A stretch of DNA of 64,000 nucleotides from contig JAJEKV010000027.1 of assembly GCA_021234155.1 (NCBI GenBank), forward strand, positions 3,525,623-3,589,622. The letters are read 5' to 3'. Below are positions 23,301 to 36,114 of the stretch, piece after piece. Within the stretch, counting starts at the first letter, position 1. Every line of letters starts with the position of its first letter. A model generated the notes under the pieces. It searched no databases and was not told the origin of the DNA. It worked only from the letters and a program-made list of their open reading frames with translations. This DNA comes from Isoetes taiwanensis (lineage: Eukaryota; Streptophyta; Lycopodiopsida; Isoetales; Isoetaceae). The position numbers were made by a program, and so were the translations under genes.

Positions 23301-26300
23301 GACGGTGATCGGAAGTGGGGAGCCTTTGTAGTGCCCGAACGACAAAACACTTGATTTTCTACACGTAAGCCCTCGGGGCGCCGTTGTTTGATATGTCCCC
23401 TAGGCCGATCTTCAATTTTTTTGGACCTGCTAGAAGGAGGGTTCTTGAATCATAGCTACCCGCAACGGGAACTTAGACCCAAAATTCAGAACGAGAACGG
23501 ATGAACAGGAACTTAGACCCAAAATCCGAAACGGGAACAGAAACGAATGGGAACGGGATATTAGAGTATATTCGAGGGATCTTTTGAATATATTCTTTAG
23601 GTATATTCCATTTTCTGCTGGGAACTAAAATGGAAACTTATGGAACTCTGGACCCTTTGTGAACGGAATTGGGAATGGGAATGGAGTTGGAACTTGGTTC
23701 CCGGTAGCTATATCTTGAATGCAGGATTCAATGGTCAGATAAAAAAACCGAGCTCTGGGAGGGTGGGAATTAGAGTATGCCTCTCGGAGGAGTGTTGCCA
23801 GGATAAGCTGCCTCGAGAAGTTTTTTGGGGACAATCTCTTGGAGTCCGAACTCTCCCCCTAGTGAGGTAGCCCCAAAAAGTTCTGGCCTTATTTGACTTT
23901 GGGAGGGGCGCCGACTCGCTGCCCAACAACAGGCTGCCTAGACCATAATAATGCTAACTCTTCAATGTAAACCTCATTCAAAAAATTCTGAAAATTGGCC
24001 TATATACTGGTGATGTCCTAGGAAGCTATCTGACAAAAAATCAGAATTTTATTTCATACTATGCATTAACTACGAATTTGTAAAGTATAAAAGCAAAAAA
24101 AATGTATAACTAAAAGATTATGTATCGAAAAAGGGTGTTGTTCTGGCATGGGGTGCAATATGACGGTGCAAACAGAAGAAAAAAATTGCACTAGGAGATG
24201 CAATGTTTATATGCATGATAAAATAGCTCCAAGTCATCCTAAATTAACAAACGTGGTTAAACGACAACACGACTTTGTTTAACGACATCATGTCGACGTG
24301 GCAGAATAATAGATAGTGCGAGAACAATTGGGTGTCCGTTCGAGTCTTTCTACTTCTGTTATAACAGAATTTAATGTTGAATATAAATAGCGGGCAGCAA
24401 ATTTGCCAGTTAAATTTTTGGCTCCACACTATTGTCACTTTTTGGCTTTCTTTTGTTTGTCCATCTGTTTGGATGTGTTCTTTTTTAATGAGGAATAAGA
24501 AATTTAAAGAATACACGAGGTGTGAAGTCTCGACCTTCTAACCATTCCCATGGATGTAGGGTCTGGGCGTTCTTGCACACTTGGTAGCCAAAATGTAATT
24601 TAGCCACCTAAAATGATGGCACAATGCCTTCTACAACATGAACATTCCAAATTATAGTCCATTATTTCCCCATTCACAACATGCATTGTTTAGAAACAAC
24701 CCAAATTATAGTCCATTATTTCCTGATTAGCATGTAACCCAGAATTCCTTTAATAAGTAAAGTTCTCGATTTCTTGGCATTATGACTTTGTTGCCCTATG
24801 CTGGACCGATGTTTAAAAGTGACCTCGTTAGACCTATTGTTCAATGATAACAACATGTTAAAGTCATGCACAACATAATATTCACGTATTACAATGCATG
24901 TAAAAATACATAGTCTTCTACATTCACATATTACAATGCATGTAAAAATACATAGTCTTCTACATGTAGAACGAAATATCGTCTTGAATAAATTTGGGCA
25001 TAATAATTATTGTAGAAATGCATATTCTTGTCTTGCATGTTCAAAAACGTCTTTCGCAATGTTGCTAAATAGAATTGAAACAAAGAACATCCTTTGGATC
25101 ATCTGAAATATGCATTCCGAAAAAATAAGGGGCTTCCAAAAATACGTACTAGCGAGTTGTTATTGTTAAATAGACAATTCCAAAAAGTAACTGACTTCCA
25201 AAAATAAGTACGAGCGAGTTGTTAAAGCGAAATGTGTGCGGCAGATAAATTTCTTATAAGGCTGGGATCGCACTTACTAGAATGACCGAAGGTTAATAGA
25301 GAAAGATCAAATAGCATAATGCCATGTGGCAAAATGCAAAGAAGCTCCAGATCGCACTTACTATGCCAAACCGCCCTGCTTTGTTTGGCCCAGGCAAAGT
25401 TAAGGCGGGCGATTGCCCGCCCAAGTTCGGACTCTTGCATCGTGGACAAATTTGGAGGGAATTGCGGTGGCGGCTATGGTTTTCGTGGATCCCCAACCAA
25501 GGTTCTGTTATGGAGTATTTTTCTTAGTTGCCTAGGATCATGTGACCCCTTTTCTTCAACCCGCATTTTCGGGCATAATCAATCTCCGTAAAACGATTTG
25601 ATCCCCGTTATGGAGTATTTTCTTAGTTGCTTGGATCATGTGACACCTTTTCTTCAACCTGCATTTTTGCATAATCAATCTCCGAAAACATTTGATCAAA
25701 GGATTTCCCCTCAGACGGAAGGAAATCAGAAGATTGGGTGCATCAAGCGGGAGGAAAATTGTGGAAAAGCTACTTGGAAAATGACTTGCATGGCTCAACG
25801 GATTCTTGCTTTCAGCTATGGCGCCTTATTTGTTATGTGAAACATGAAGATCAACAAGAAAAATGCGATGATGGCCCACAAAGATACTGAGCTCAAGAAA
25901 TGCGAAAGTTCGATGGCGGCGCGTTCTCAGCGGGCGCGTGGAGTTCTTTTGATTCCAACATGTACAGTTGATGTGGCATATTGTTCCCTATTTAGTGCGA
26001 TATCAATCCTCGCACCCACCTCCACCCCGAACCGGGTCACGCCCCAACAATTCCTAGCGAAGTTCGGGTCATTCCAAAGTAAGTGCGATCCCGACCCTAA
26101 GTGTTAATAGTGCATCTCGTAAGACTATTGCATTGGTAATTTATCCATAATTAGGTAATGATCCAACTAAGTAGTATTTTAGTTCACAAAAAAAAAAAAG
26201 CTTTGCTCAAGTGAATTTGCACAAATAGAAACCATAAGCTTCATTTATTGGTCAATGTTGTGGTTTTGCAAAGAAGCTTCATTGAGGAGTGCAAGTAAAT

Positions 26301-27300
26301 AGGGTCAGATATGGCGCTTTCCACTAACAGGCCGCAATGGAGATGCCATGGTCGAGTTTGCTAATATTTGCAATTGCGCGATCTCGCTATGCTTAATCCG
26401 GCAGCGACTAGGAAAATGTGTTGTCGGCTTTGTGGGCGCATTTCTAGCAAAGAGCCATTCTGGGTTTTTGGGAAACGGCCTTGCAGCTTTGGGGATTTCG
26501 CTTTTTCTTTTGGCGCAAATTTATGTTGCCTTTTAAATCGGCCCGAGAACACGTGACTTTGCTCATCGTGGCTTTAATCTCCGTTGGCCCTATCTCTTGC
26601 CATGATTTTATTTGGCGATCTAAGGTGTGTATATGAGTTTTCCGTTCTTTATAATCTAACAAAGTTAATCTTGTTCTTAAGCTTCAGATAGCTTTGTAAA
26701 CCCCCTTCCTTACTTGACCGATTAGTATATATATTTACAACATAAAAAGCTTTTAGTTGTTGCAACTTGCAATCCCTTTCTGGACTTTCAGCATTGATAA
26801 CTGGATGCATCAGAAACCTAATTGCAAACGGATATTGCTTCACATTTTATGGCTCACATTTTATCAGGCATATTGTGGCCCTGTAGTTCAGAAGAGTTTT
26901 ACAAGCTGCATAAATGCAATTTACTGCTGTGGATCACAGAAGCTAGTAGAACAAAGAAACATATTTATTTCTGTAATACAAATATTAAGTATTAGCTCCA
27001 ATTTGAGCAAATCTCTACAATGCTACTTTCATCCCTTCTAAAGTCTGCAGCAACAGACTTAAGATTTCTTTGTATCTATGTGTACGATAAAGTTCCAGTG
27101 AGTTGTTCTGAAATAACTGAGCTGAAGTAACACGGTTAAAAACCAGGTTCATAAACAGGATGTATAATTCTGCATTCCGATAAATGTTTCTATTATTCAA
27201 TAAAAGAAGAGAACCAAAACTAATAAACAAGAGCACCACATGATGCAAATCACGGCTCAAATTTTGAACTGAAAATGAAGGACATAGCTTTCTTCATTTG
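20306..27300. repeat. Long direct repeat, copy A2 (about 7.0 kb)
   Basis: This is the second copy of the segment at 10675-17705, in the same orientation and order. It includes the tandem 41-bp duplication (about 24887-24965) and the unit of about 103 bp (about 25505-25700). It is joined to B2 by the same border that joins A1 to B1, so A and B were probably duplicated together. Its left edge abuts the last palindrome of B1. As in A1, no transposon protein or intact gene is visible. Confidence 0.9.
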
Positions 27301-30300
27301 TAATCACCATTAGGCTTAAATTATGGCAATATTTGCCTAAGATTATAAGACACAATAGTTCGGAGCGGCGCCGCCACGAGCCCTTTTCCCCGCCACTAGC
27401 CCCTGTTTTCTCCACCGCCACTAGCCTTTGTTCCAGATCCGGCACTAGTTTTCTCCACCGCCACTAGCCTTTGTTCCAGATCCGGCATTCCTGCTCGCCG
27501 CTGCATTGTTTTCGAGATTTTTCCAGCAGCTTCTTGCCGAATCTTCTTTCTGCATCTTCTTTCTGCAGCTTCTTGCCGCATCTTTGCTTCATCCCTTGCT
27601 CGACTCTTAAATCCGGCTCCTTGCTTGACTCTTAAATCCGGCTCGAATCTTTGCTTCATCCCTTGCTCGACTCTTAAATCACGGTAGAATTCACAGCTCC
27701 TTTTGCATCACAGGTTTGCTTCTATTTCTCTCTAATTAATGCTAGCTTTTTTCTTCTGCTCATTGTTGAACGAAAAGGCACAGATCTCCATTCTCAGCCT
27801 CCAGGTTATTCTTTTGCTGGGATGTCGGATTTGCCGGAACAGAGGCATTCAAAACCTAAGAGTTTCTTCTGAACTGCTCGACCTGCTTTTGTGGAATGCC
27901 GCTCAATCTGCTATTGCTGAAAAACCAAAAAAAAGAGATTAAACAGGCCAAAATAGGGGATTCAAAGCCTGAACAAGGGCGATGGACATTCAAGAAAATC
28001 TCAGGAACAGCAGGAACAGCAGTTGTGTGGAAATTTAAGCCTAATGGTGATTACGCTTGCTAATTTGAAGGACTCGAGGCTTTACGGTTGTAAAGGCCTT
28101 GGCGGCGCCGCCAAACTCACAAGGCGCCTCGCTGGTTCCGCTAAGGCCTTTACAACGCGTAAAGCCTCTCCTCCTTCAAATTACCTAGTACGTAATCACC
28201 ATTAGGCTTAAATTATGGCAATATTTGCCTAAGATTATAAGACACAATAGTTCGGAGCGGCGCCGCCACGAGCCCTTTTCCCCGCCACTAGCCCCTGTTT
28301 TCTCCACCGCCACTAGCCTTTGTTCCAGATCCGGCACTAGTTTTCTCCACCGCCACTAGCCTTTGTTCCAGATCCGGCATTCCCGGCCGCCACGTGATTG
28401 TTTTCGAGATTTTTCCAAAGTAGCTTCTCTGTCAATCTTCTTCGTGATCTTCTTCGGCAGCCTTCTTGCCGATCTTTGCTTCATCCCTTGCTCGACTCTT
28501 TAAATCCGGCCTTGTTTGACTCTTAAATCCGCTCGAATCTTTGCTTCATCCCTTGCTCCCGACTCTTAAATCACGGTAGAATTCATAGCTCCTTTTGCAT
28601 CACGGGTTTGCTTCTATTTCTCTCTAATTAATGCTAGCTTTTTCTTCTTCTCATTGTTGAGCGAAAAAGGCATGATCTCCATTCTCGGCCCTCCAAGTTA
28701 TTCTTTGGCTGGGATGTCGGATTTGCAGGCAGGCATTCAAAACCCAAGAGTTTTCTTGAATCGCTTTCGACCTGCTTTTGTGGAATGCCGCTCAATGCTA
28801 TTGCTGAAAAACCAAAAAAAGAGATTAAACAACAGGCCAAATAGGGGATTCAAAGCACGAACAAGGCGATGGACATTCAAAAAAAATCTCAGAACGGCAG
28901 AACAGTGGTTGTGTGGAAATTTAAGCCTAATGGTGATTACGCTTGCCTAATTTGAAGGACTCGAGGCTTCACGGTTTGTAAAAGGCCTTGGCGGCGCCGC
29001 CAAACCGGCTGCACTCGCTGCTCACTTTCGTGCGCCCGCCTCGTTTGGCGGAGCCGCCAAGGCCTTTACAACGCTGCCTCTCCTCCTTCAAATTACCTAG
29101 TAATAATCACCATTAGGGTTTAAATTATGGCAATATTTGCCTAAGATTATAAGAGACACACAATAGTTCTGGAGCTACGCTTTTACGAGCCCTTTTTTCG
29201 CCACTAGCCCCCTGTTTTCCACCGCCACCAGCCTTTGTTCCGCATCCGCACTAGTTTTCTCCACCGCCACTAGCCTTTGTTCCTGTATCCCGGTGATTCC
29301 CTTTCCGCCACCGCATTGTTTTCGAGATTTTTCCAGCAGCCTTCTTACTTAGAATCTTCTTTCTGCATCTTCTTTCTGCAGCTTCTTGCCGCATCTTTGC
29401 TTCATCCCTTGCTCGACTCTTAAATCCGGCTCCTTGCTTGACTCTTAAATCCGCTCTCGAATCTTTGCTTCATCCCTTGCTCGACTCTTAAATCACGGTA
29501 GAATTCACAGCTCCTTTTGCATCACAGGTTTGCTTCTATTTCTCTCTAATTAATGCTAGCTTTTTTCTTCTGCTCATTGTTGAACGAAAAGGCACAGATC
29601 TCCATTCTCAGCCTCCAGGTTATTCTTTTGCTGGGATGACGGTTTTGCGGAGGGCATTCAAAACCTAAGAGTTTCTTACGAGGCCGCCGACACTTTTTGT
29701 GGAATGCGCTCAATGCTATTCTTTGAAAAAGCAAAAAAGAGATTAAATGGCCAAAATAGGGGGATTCAAAGCCCGAACAAGGCGATGGACATTCAAGAAA
29801 ATCTCGTGAACAAAGGGAACAACAGCGGTTGTGTGGAAAATTTAAGCCTAATGGTGATTACGCTGCTAATTTGAAGGACTCGAGGCTTTTACGGTTGTAA
29901 AGGCCTTGGCCGCGCCGCCAAACTTCGGCAAGGCCTCGCGCTCGCCGCCGCGCGCCGCCTGCGTTTGGCGGGCGCCAAAACCTTTACAACGCAGCGAAAG
30001 CTCTCCTCCCTTCAAATTACCTTAGTACGAATCACCATTAGGCTTAAATTATGGCAATATTTGCCTAAGATTATAAGACACAATAGTTCGGAGCTTGGAG
30101 CCGCCAGCCCCCTTTTCCCCGCCACTAGCCCCCTGTTTTCCACCGCCACTAGCCTTTGTTCCGGATCCGGCACTAGTTTTCTCCACCGCCACTAGCCTTT
30201 GTTCCAGATCCGGCATTCCCGCTTTCCACAGCATTGTTTCGAGATTTTTCCAGCAGCTTCTTGCCGAATCTTCTTTCTGCATCTTCTTTCTGCAGCTTCT

Positions 30301-31868
30301 TGCCGCATCTTTGCTTCATCCCTTGCTCGACTCTTAAATCCGGCCCTTGCTTGACTCTTAAATCCGCTCGAATCTTTGCTTCATCCCTTTGCTCGACTCT
30401 TAAATCACTTGTAGAATTCACGTTCCTTTTGCATCACGGTGTTTGCTTCTATTTCTCTCTAATTAATGCTAGCTTTTTTCTTCCTCGCTCATTGTTGAAC
30501 GAAAAGGCACGATCTCCATTCTCGGCCTCCAAAGTTATTCTTTTTTTGCCGGATGTCGGATTTGCCGGAACAGAAGGCATTCAAAACCTAAGAGTTTCTT
30601 CCGAACTCGACACTGACCTTTGTGGAATGCCGCTCAATCCGCTATTGTTGAAAAAGCAAAAAAAGAGATTAAACAGCCAAAATAGGGGATTCAAAGCCCC
30701 GAACAAGGGCGATGGACATTCAAGAAAAATCTGGAACAATTTTAAATCCAGGTGGGAAATTTAAGCTAATGGTGATTACGGGCTGTTAATTTGAAGGACT
30801 CGAGGGTATTTGCGGTTGTAAAAGGCGCCGGGCGGCCAAACTCGACCGCTGCCCGCCCGGGGCGTCACCGCTTGGCGGAGCCGCCAAGGCCTTTTTACAA
30901 CGCTGAAGCCTCCTCCTTCAAATTACCTAGTACGTAATCACCATTAGGTTTAAATTATGGCAATATTTGCCTAAGATTATAAGACACAATAGTTCTGAGC
31001 GGCCACGCCACGAGCCCTTTTCCCCGCCATCACTAGCCCTTTTTCCACCGCCACTAGCCTTTGTTCCAGATCCGCACTAGTTTTCCCACCGCCACTAGCC
31101 TTTGTTCCAGATCCGCATTCACCGCCACCATTGTTTTCGATTTTTCCAGCACTTCTTTCTTGCCGAATCTTCTTTTTCATCTTCTTTTCTCAGCTTTCTT
31201 GCCGCATCTTTGCTTCATCCCTTGCTCGACTCTTAAATCCGGCCCTTGCTTGACTTTAAATCCGGCTCGACCTTTGCTTCATCCCTTGCTCGACTCTTAA
31301 ATCACGGTAGAATTCACGGCTCCTTTTTGCATCACGGTTTGCTTCTATTTCTCTAATTAATGCTAGCTTTTTTTCTTCCGCTCATTGTTGAACGAAAGGC
31401 ACGATCTCCATTCTCGACCTCCGTGTTATTCTTTTCTTTGATGTCGGATTTGCCCGGAACAGGCATTCAAAACCTAAGAGTTTCTTCTCCGAACCGCCTC
31501 GACCGCTTTTTGTGGAATGCCGCTCAATGCTTATTCTTGAAAACCAAAAAAAAAAGATTAAACAGGCCAAAATAGGGGATTCAAAGCCCGAACAAGGGCG
31601 GCGGACATTCAAGAAAATCTCGTGAACAAAGAACAAGAAGCTTTAGGTGGAAATTTGTTAATGGTGATTACGCTTGCTAATTTGAAGGATTCGAGGCTTT
31701 ATTTGTGGCCTTGGCGGCCGCCAAACCGGCTCAGCGACTGCCCGCCGCGCCGCGGCGCCGCCTCCTTGGTTTGGCGGGCCAAGGCCTTTACAAAAAAGCC
31801 TCCTCCTTCAAATTACCTAGTACGTAATCACCATTAGGCTTAAATTATGGCAATATTTGCCTAAGATT
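27300..31868. repeat. Tandem array B2: five direct units of the ~0.9-kb repeat
   Basis: The anchor TATGGCAATATTTGCC recurs at 27322, 28214, 29126, 30050, 30956 and 31846, giving spacings of 892, 912, 924, 906 and 890 bp. All units point the same way. The sixth anchor is truncated at 31868, where unique sequence begins (TTGCTGTACATGATTG). Unit contents are as in B1. Relative to B1 this array is longer and has no inverted unit, which fits expansion by unequal exchange. Confidence 0.92.
28032..28214. repeat. Unit-end palindrome of the B repeat (representative copy)
   Basis: The left arm AATTTAAGCCTAATGGTGAT... is mirrored by the right arm ...ATCACCATTAGGCTTAAATT. Inner arms pair GCTAATTTGAAGGA with TCCTTCAAATTACC, and GAGGCTTTAC with GTAAAGCCTC. 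GTTGTAAAGGCCTTGGCGGC pairs with a diverged complement. The centre is GC-rich (GGCGGCGCCGCC). Comparable palindromes close the other B units at about 28918-29127, 29842-30050, 30757-30956 and 31655-31846, and in B1 at about 18455-18665, 19370-19560 and 20105-20290. Confidence 0.8.
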
Positions 31869-32562
31869 TGCTGTACATGATTGTGTCATCGGACCCATGT
31901 CATATGAAAAGGATAAAATGAATAGCCCTGAATTGAGCTTTGCTTTTCCTGTTAAGAATAATATGCACCGATTTTGTTGTTTTCATAGCTACCGATGCAA
32001 AGATCGTGACCCTTCAAGGGCGCGCTTGCTTAGTAAAGTGGTCTTATAATCACCAAAAAAACATAACCCAAAATATAGTGCCTAGTAATTTGCAATTGCT
32101 GGAAATGGGAAAATACTATTATTGGTCATTTTTTTTGGACGAAATGACTTGTTTGTAGAACAAGAATGAGATATAATTCGAGCATAGAAAACACAACTAA
32201 TCTATATGGAGTATCTCGCAGCATTGTATCACAACATTCAATAAACAAAATTATAGTAATACAAGAAATTTATCGCGGCGGCCTTTGGTGTCAGTTTTGT
32301 ACCTAAGTATTATGGAGCATATTTCGAGATGAAAATATTTAATTCGAATTGTAATTGCAAAAGATGTGATTGACAGGCTTGAATTTTTGTTCCATGGCTT
32401 CAAAAACAAAGAGTAATAAAACAAGGTCTTTAGACGAGGAGGTTGCCCTTCATGGTCGAGAGTGAAGTGGCTTAAATCATAGTTCAAAGTCATGTTTTGA
32501 CAGTCAATTTAAATTGCTACTTCTAGACAATAGAATACTTGAACAATGTACTGAATAGCTAC
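31869..32562. other. No gene seen
   Basis: This is unique AT-rich sequence between the B2 array and the RHM fragment. It has no recognisable coding content on either strand and no clear repeat. Confidence 0.5.
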
Positions 32563-32823
32563 CTCTTGCTCAAGATCAAAAAGATTGCAGACATCCTTTG
32601 CCACATCCAAAACACGCCTCTTCTTCTTGGTACCAATGTTATAAACATGGCCAACTTCTCCTTTGTGAAGAACAACATCAAAAGCTTCAACATCTTCTTC
32701 AGAAAAGATAACTCCTTACATTGCTACATCTCCATGGATCGGAAGAGGTCTCATACAGATTGCAAGAAGGATTAGCTTAGGTATCAGCTTCTCAGGAAAT
32801 TGATTGGGGCCATAAACTGATTC
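32563..32823 (-). pseudogene. Fragment of RHM-type UDP-glucose 4,6-dehydratase (rhamnose synthase)
   Basis: The minus strand reads ESVYGPNQFPEKLIPKL, then ILLAICMRPLPIHGD. After an in-frame TAA it continues as EDVEAFDVVLHKGEVGHVYN and IGTKKKRRVLDVAKDVCNLF. These match, from family knowledge, the N-terminal NAD-dependent dehydratase domain of plant RHM enzymes, which turn UDP-glucose into UDP-4-keto-6-deoxyglucose on the way to UDP-rhamnose. The region after IHGD, where the family has a GSNVRSYLYCEDV-like motif, is damaged and holds the stop. Only about 85 of some 670 residues are present, with no other exon nearby. A GTAGCT after the last matching codon could be an old donor. It is a gene fragment, not a working gene. 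Confidence 0.8.
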
Positions 32824-33039
32824 ACCAAAGAGGCATAAATCTGGTTGGGATCACCATTATTTTGCAGAAACAGATCATTATCTGTCATCTTCGATCTGGC
32901 CATGTCCAGGCCATATTTAAACAGGCCGGATAAGCCACCGCTGTGGACGACGACCAAACCTGCACTGGCCGGTTAGATGGTTTGCACAGCCGCCGCCCAA
33001 CAACAAGGGCGACTGCCAGTTTATAGCCGATAGGGAATT

Positions 33040-33140
33040 TGGAGCAGTTTTTAGCATATTCCAGATATATACTAGCATATACCCAGAACATGCCAAAAAC
33101 CCACATAACCAAGGGATTGCCCCCCTAGGGGCAACCCAAA
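33040..33140. repeat. Foldback-like repeat, copy 1
   Basis: It shares TTTTTAGCATATTCCAG, CATGCCAAAAACCCAC and the near-palindrome TTGCCCCCCTAGGGGCAACC with 36770-36895, in the same orientation. Copy 2 keeps clearer inverted arms. This looks like a small non-autonomous DNA element or its end. Confidence 0.55.
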
Positions 33141-36114
33141 AATTGCAACAAGATGCCCAACGAATTCATTGAAAAATCTACTTGAAGATGTACGGAACTA
33201 CATCACTTGGCATGAAGGATATAGGTCTGGCGATCAACATGTTGAGCTGGGTATTCACTGTTAAATGTAGTAATGCTAGTTGCGATGCCAAGATGTCATA
33301 AACGCGATCTAGGTCCTTTTGATCCGGCATTTTATCTTGCATTTGTTCGTGAAGATGCTACGATTTTATTGAAACTCAAAAAGCTAGAGAACGAAAGGAC
33401 ATATAAAATTAGATATGTGCACATCTGTAGCGAAAGCATGTCATTTATCGGCATTTAAAATGTCCATCCTCCCATTACCATATTCGAATCCACACTACCA
33501 CTCTAAAATCTTATTTCTTAAAGATAATGCAAACATGAAGCTCGAAAAATGTAATCCAGGTTACAAGTCCATAATGGTCACACTTAGGCGGCTTCTTCCA
33601 AACAAGAACAAAGAACAATTAAAATACCACCGTCATTTTGGACCATTCAAGAGCAAAATATAGCAAGCGATTATTGCATTACTCTCTGAGATGGCTTCAA
33701 TAAAATTTGCTACATGAGAGAGAAACTGCACTGATCTGCAATTGTTAGCATTTGCACTTTGTCATCTCATTTCGAGGTTAAGGAATTAGTTTTTCATTCT
33801 AACCACATGTTTGCATGTGGAGATGCCTTTCTTAACGTGATTACCTTATATAGTTGGGAAAAAATAATAGTCAGTACATAACTTTGTGCTGCAGAACTTG
33901 AATGATGTGAGCAATACAACATACGTCAGACCTTTCTACTTTCTTTCCTTGCACTACATTTGAGATATCCACACGAAGCAAAACATCTGCACTACATATG
34001 GCATATAACCAGATAGCTTATGAACCATGAGGGTCTAGTGGACATCTGTCGTTTCCACTTAAGAAGCAGTTCAGTTAATTTGGTTTTATATATTTGATAG
34101 CTTTGAAAATATGCAATAAAGCATGATCCTGCTCTAAGCCAAGTGGCAAAATACACATATCAAGGATCACGGCCATGGCTATAGATCATATGGTAGAAGT
34201 GTTCAAGTGAAAGCCTATCAAAGTATACAAATAATCGAATGTATTTTACAACTGTAAAATAGAAATTGAAAGGGTTTAGGTCAACAACAAAAGTTGGAAC
34301 AATTACAATCATAATTATTCCCAAATTTTTGAGCTCAACTGTGTTTGCACCCACCTGAGAACAAGAAAAAACAATGTGCATGAGTCCTGCATTTTGAACT
34401 TATCTAGCAGGACTGGTCTTCAAATTCAGCACATACGCATAAAACACAGTGCTAGGGATTTTTGTATATTGCATATATTCTGAAATGTGAAATACATGTC
34501 ATCTTTGATATTGTCCCAACATTGTGTATCTCCATTTTCTCTTCTTAAAAAGGCTGTTATTCATATTGGACGAAAACACATAACCTACACTCTAACGAAA
34601 TAAAAAATTGCACCTAGCACACATTTCCATTGTATGAAAGCCTATCTCCAATGCGACAGAATATTAGTATGGGTATTAGCTAGATCTAACAGCATCTGGA
34701 GAAATTAGTGCCCTGCTCAGACATGCTAAAAAAAATTACTCTAGAACTGAAAATTAGTAGAAATGGTCATGAAGAAAAGCTCATCAGATATAGTGGTGAG
34801 ACATAACATACACTGCTTATACAGATAATATGGTGGAAATTGTTGAAGTGCTCATTACCTTGATAATTTGTCGTATAGTATAAAGTCCATAGTAACATTA
34901 TCAGTTTCATAGCATAACACATAACATTTTATCACATTAAACTTCTCCAAATCCGTCTTTAGAAAATCAAAAGCATGAGCGTTCAAACCTGTTTGACATA
35001 GCTAATAAATCTATCGTTTGTAAATTAGCTCTTAGTCAATAAACATATTTCGTTGTATCTTTAGCCACTTATGTCAGATCAGGCACCATACCAGACTAGT
35101 TTTCATCAATGACATTTGCCTGTTTATGCTTAATAACCCTTCAACATCCTTGAGCAACCAGCAATTCCTATGCACAAGATAAGAGAGCCCATCTGATATT
35201 TCATTTGAATCTAGAATCTATTAGGGCATAACCATGCAAATGAAAATGGACTAGTTTCAGAAAAGAAGCCTATTATATTTTAAAGCGGAGATGCCACTAC
35301 ATTTTTTAAAAAACCATGAAAGGGCTGAGCTGTATCCATCAGGTTTAACAGCCTTAAGCAAGAAATGAAGTAATGTCTATTATCTGAAGATTCTCCAGAT
35401 TTATAATAGATTCTTTAACACATGCCCATACCCAAACAAGCTTAATATCGTTGAAATCTTAAAATCAGATCTGAATCTATCATTGCAATAGCATTATGAA
35501 ATCAAACCTGATAAGGAGCGCCTAGAGCGCCAGCATTTCGTCTTGTATTGCATCACAATCATAGTAGTTTATGCATCTATGTTTTGTGTGCCCATATGGT
35601 TTTATGCTTCCAAAAATCCGAAAAAGCTTCTCCTGATATTATAGAGAATCGTAAGTCTTGAGGAAATAAACCATTATTCTTTTGTCAAGCATAAGCCTGC
35701 TTAGCATAAAACAGTAGAGGTGGATCACACATAAGTATGATAAACTTATTTGTGGCCATGAGACAGAATAACGAACCTGGAGCATATATTTGCAGATAAA
35801 CTTGGCCATATCCATTGACATCTAGCAGCTAAGTATTCGATATAATCAAATCTTGCAGATACAAGTCATCTCTGTAATGATTGAGTTGTTAAGGTGGAGG
35901 ACAGCTTAACAATCTAAACTTTGATTCCATAGGCAGTAATCTGTGACCAGCCATCATCTCTAAATCCGAAAATCCGGATTGTGTAGCATGCACAAAGGCC
36001 AGCCCGGATCATCCTACAGCCAGCAGTTGCAGACCGCATATAGACTACAAATCCAGCTAGCTTTTGTATAGGTAATGAGTATATTAGACAAAATAACTAA
36101 AGCATTTGAAACTA
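33141..36114. other. About 3 kb without a recognisable gene
   Basis: AT-rich sequence. Short open frames (for example 33273-33458 and 33415-33663 plus, 34381-34160 minus) show no family resemblance. No further LRR or kinase exon can be seen on the minus strand here, which matters for the LRR fragment that follows, since its downstream exons would lie in this interval. Confidence 0.45.
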
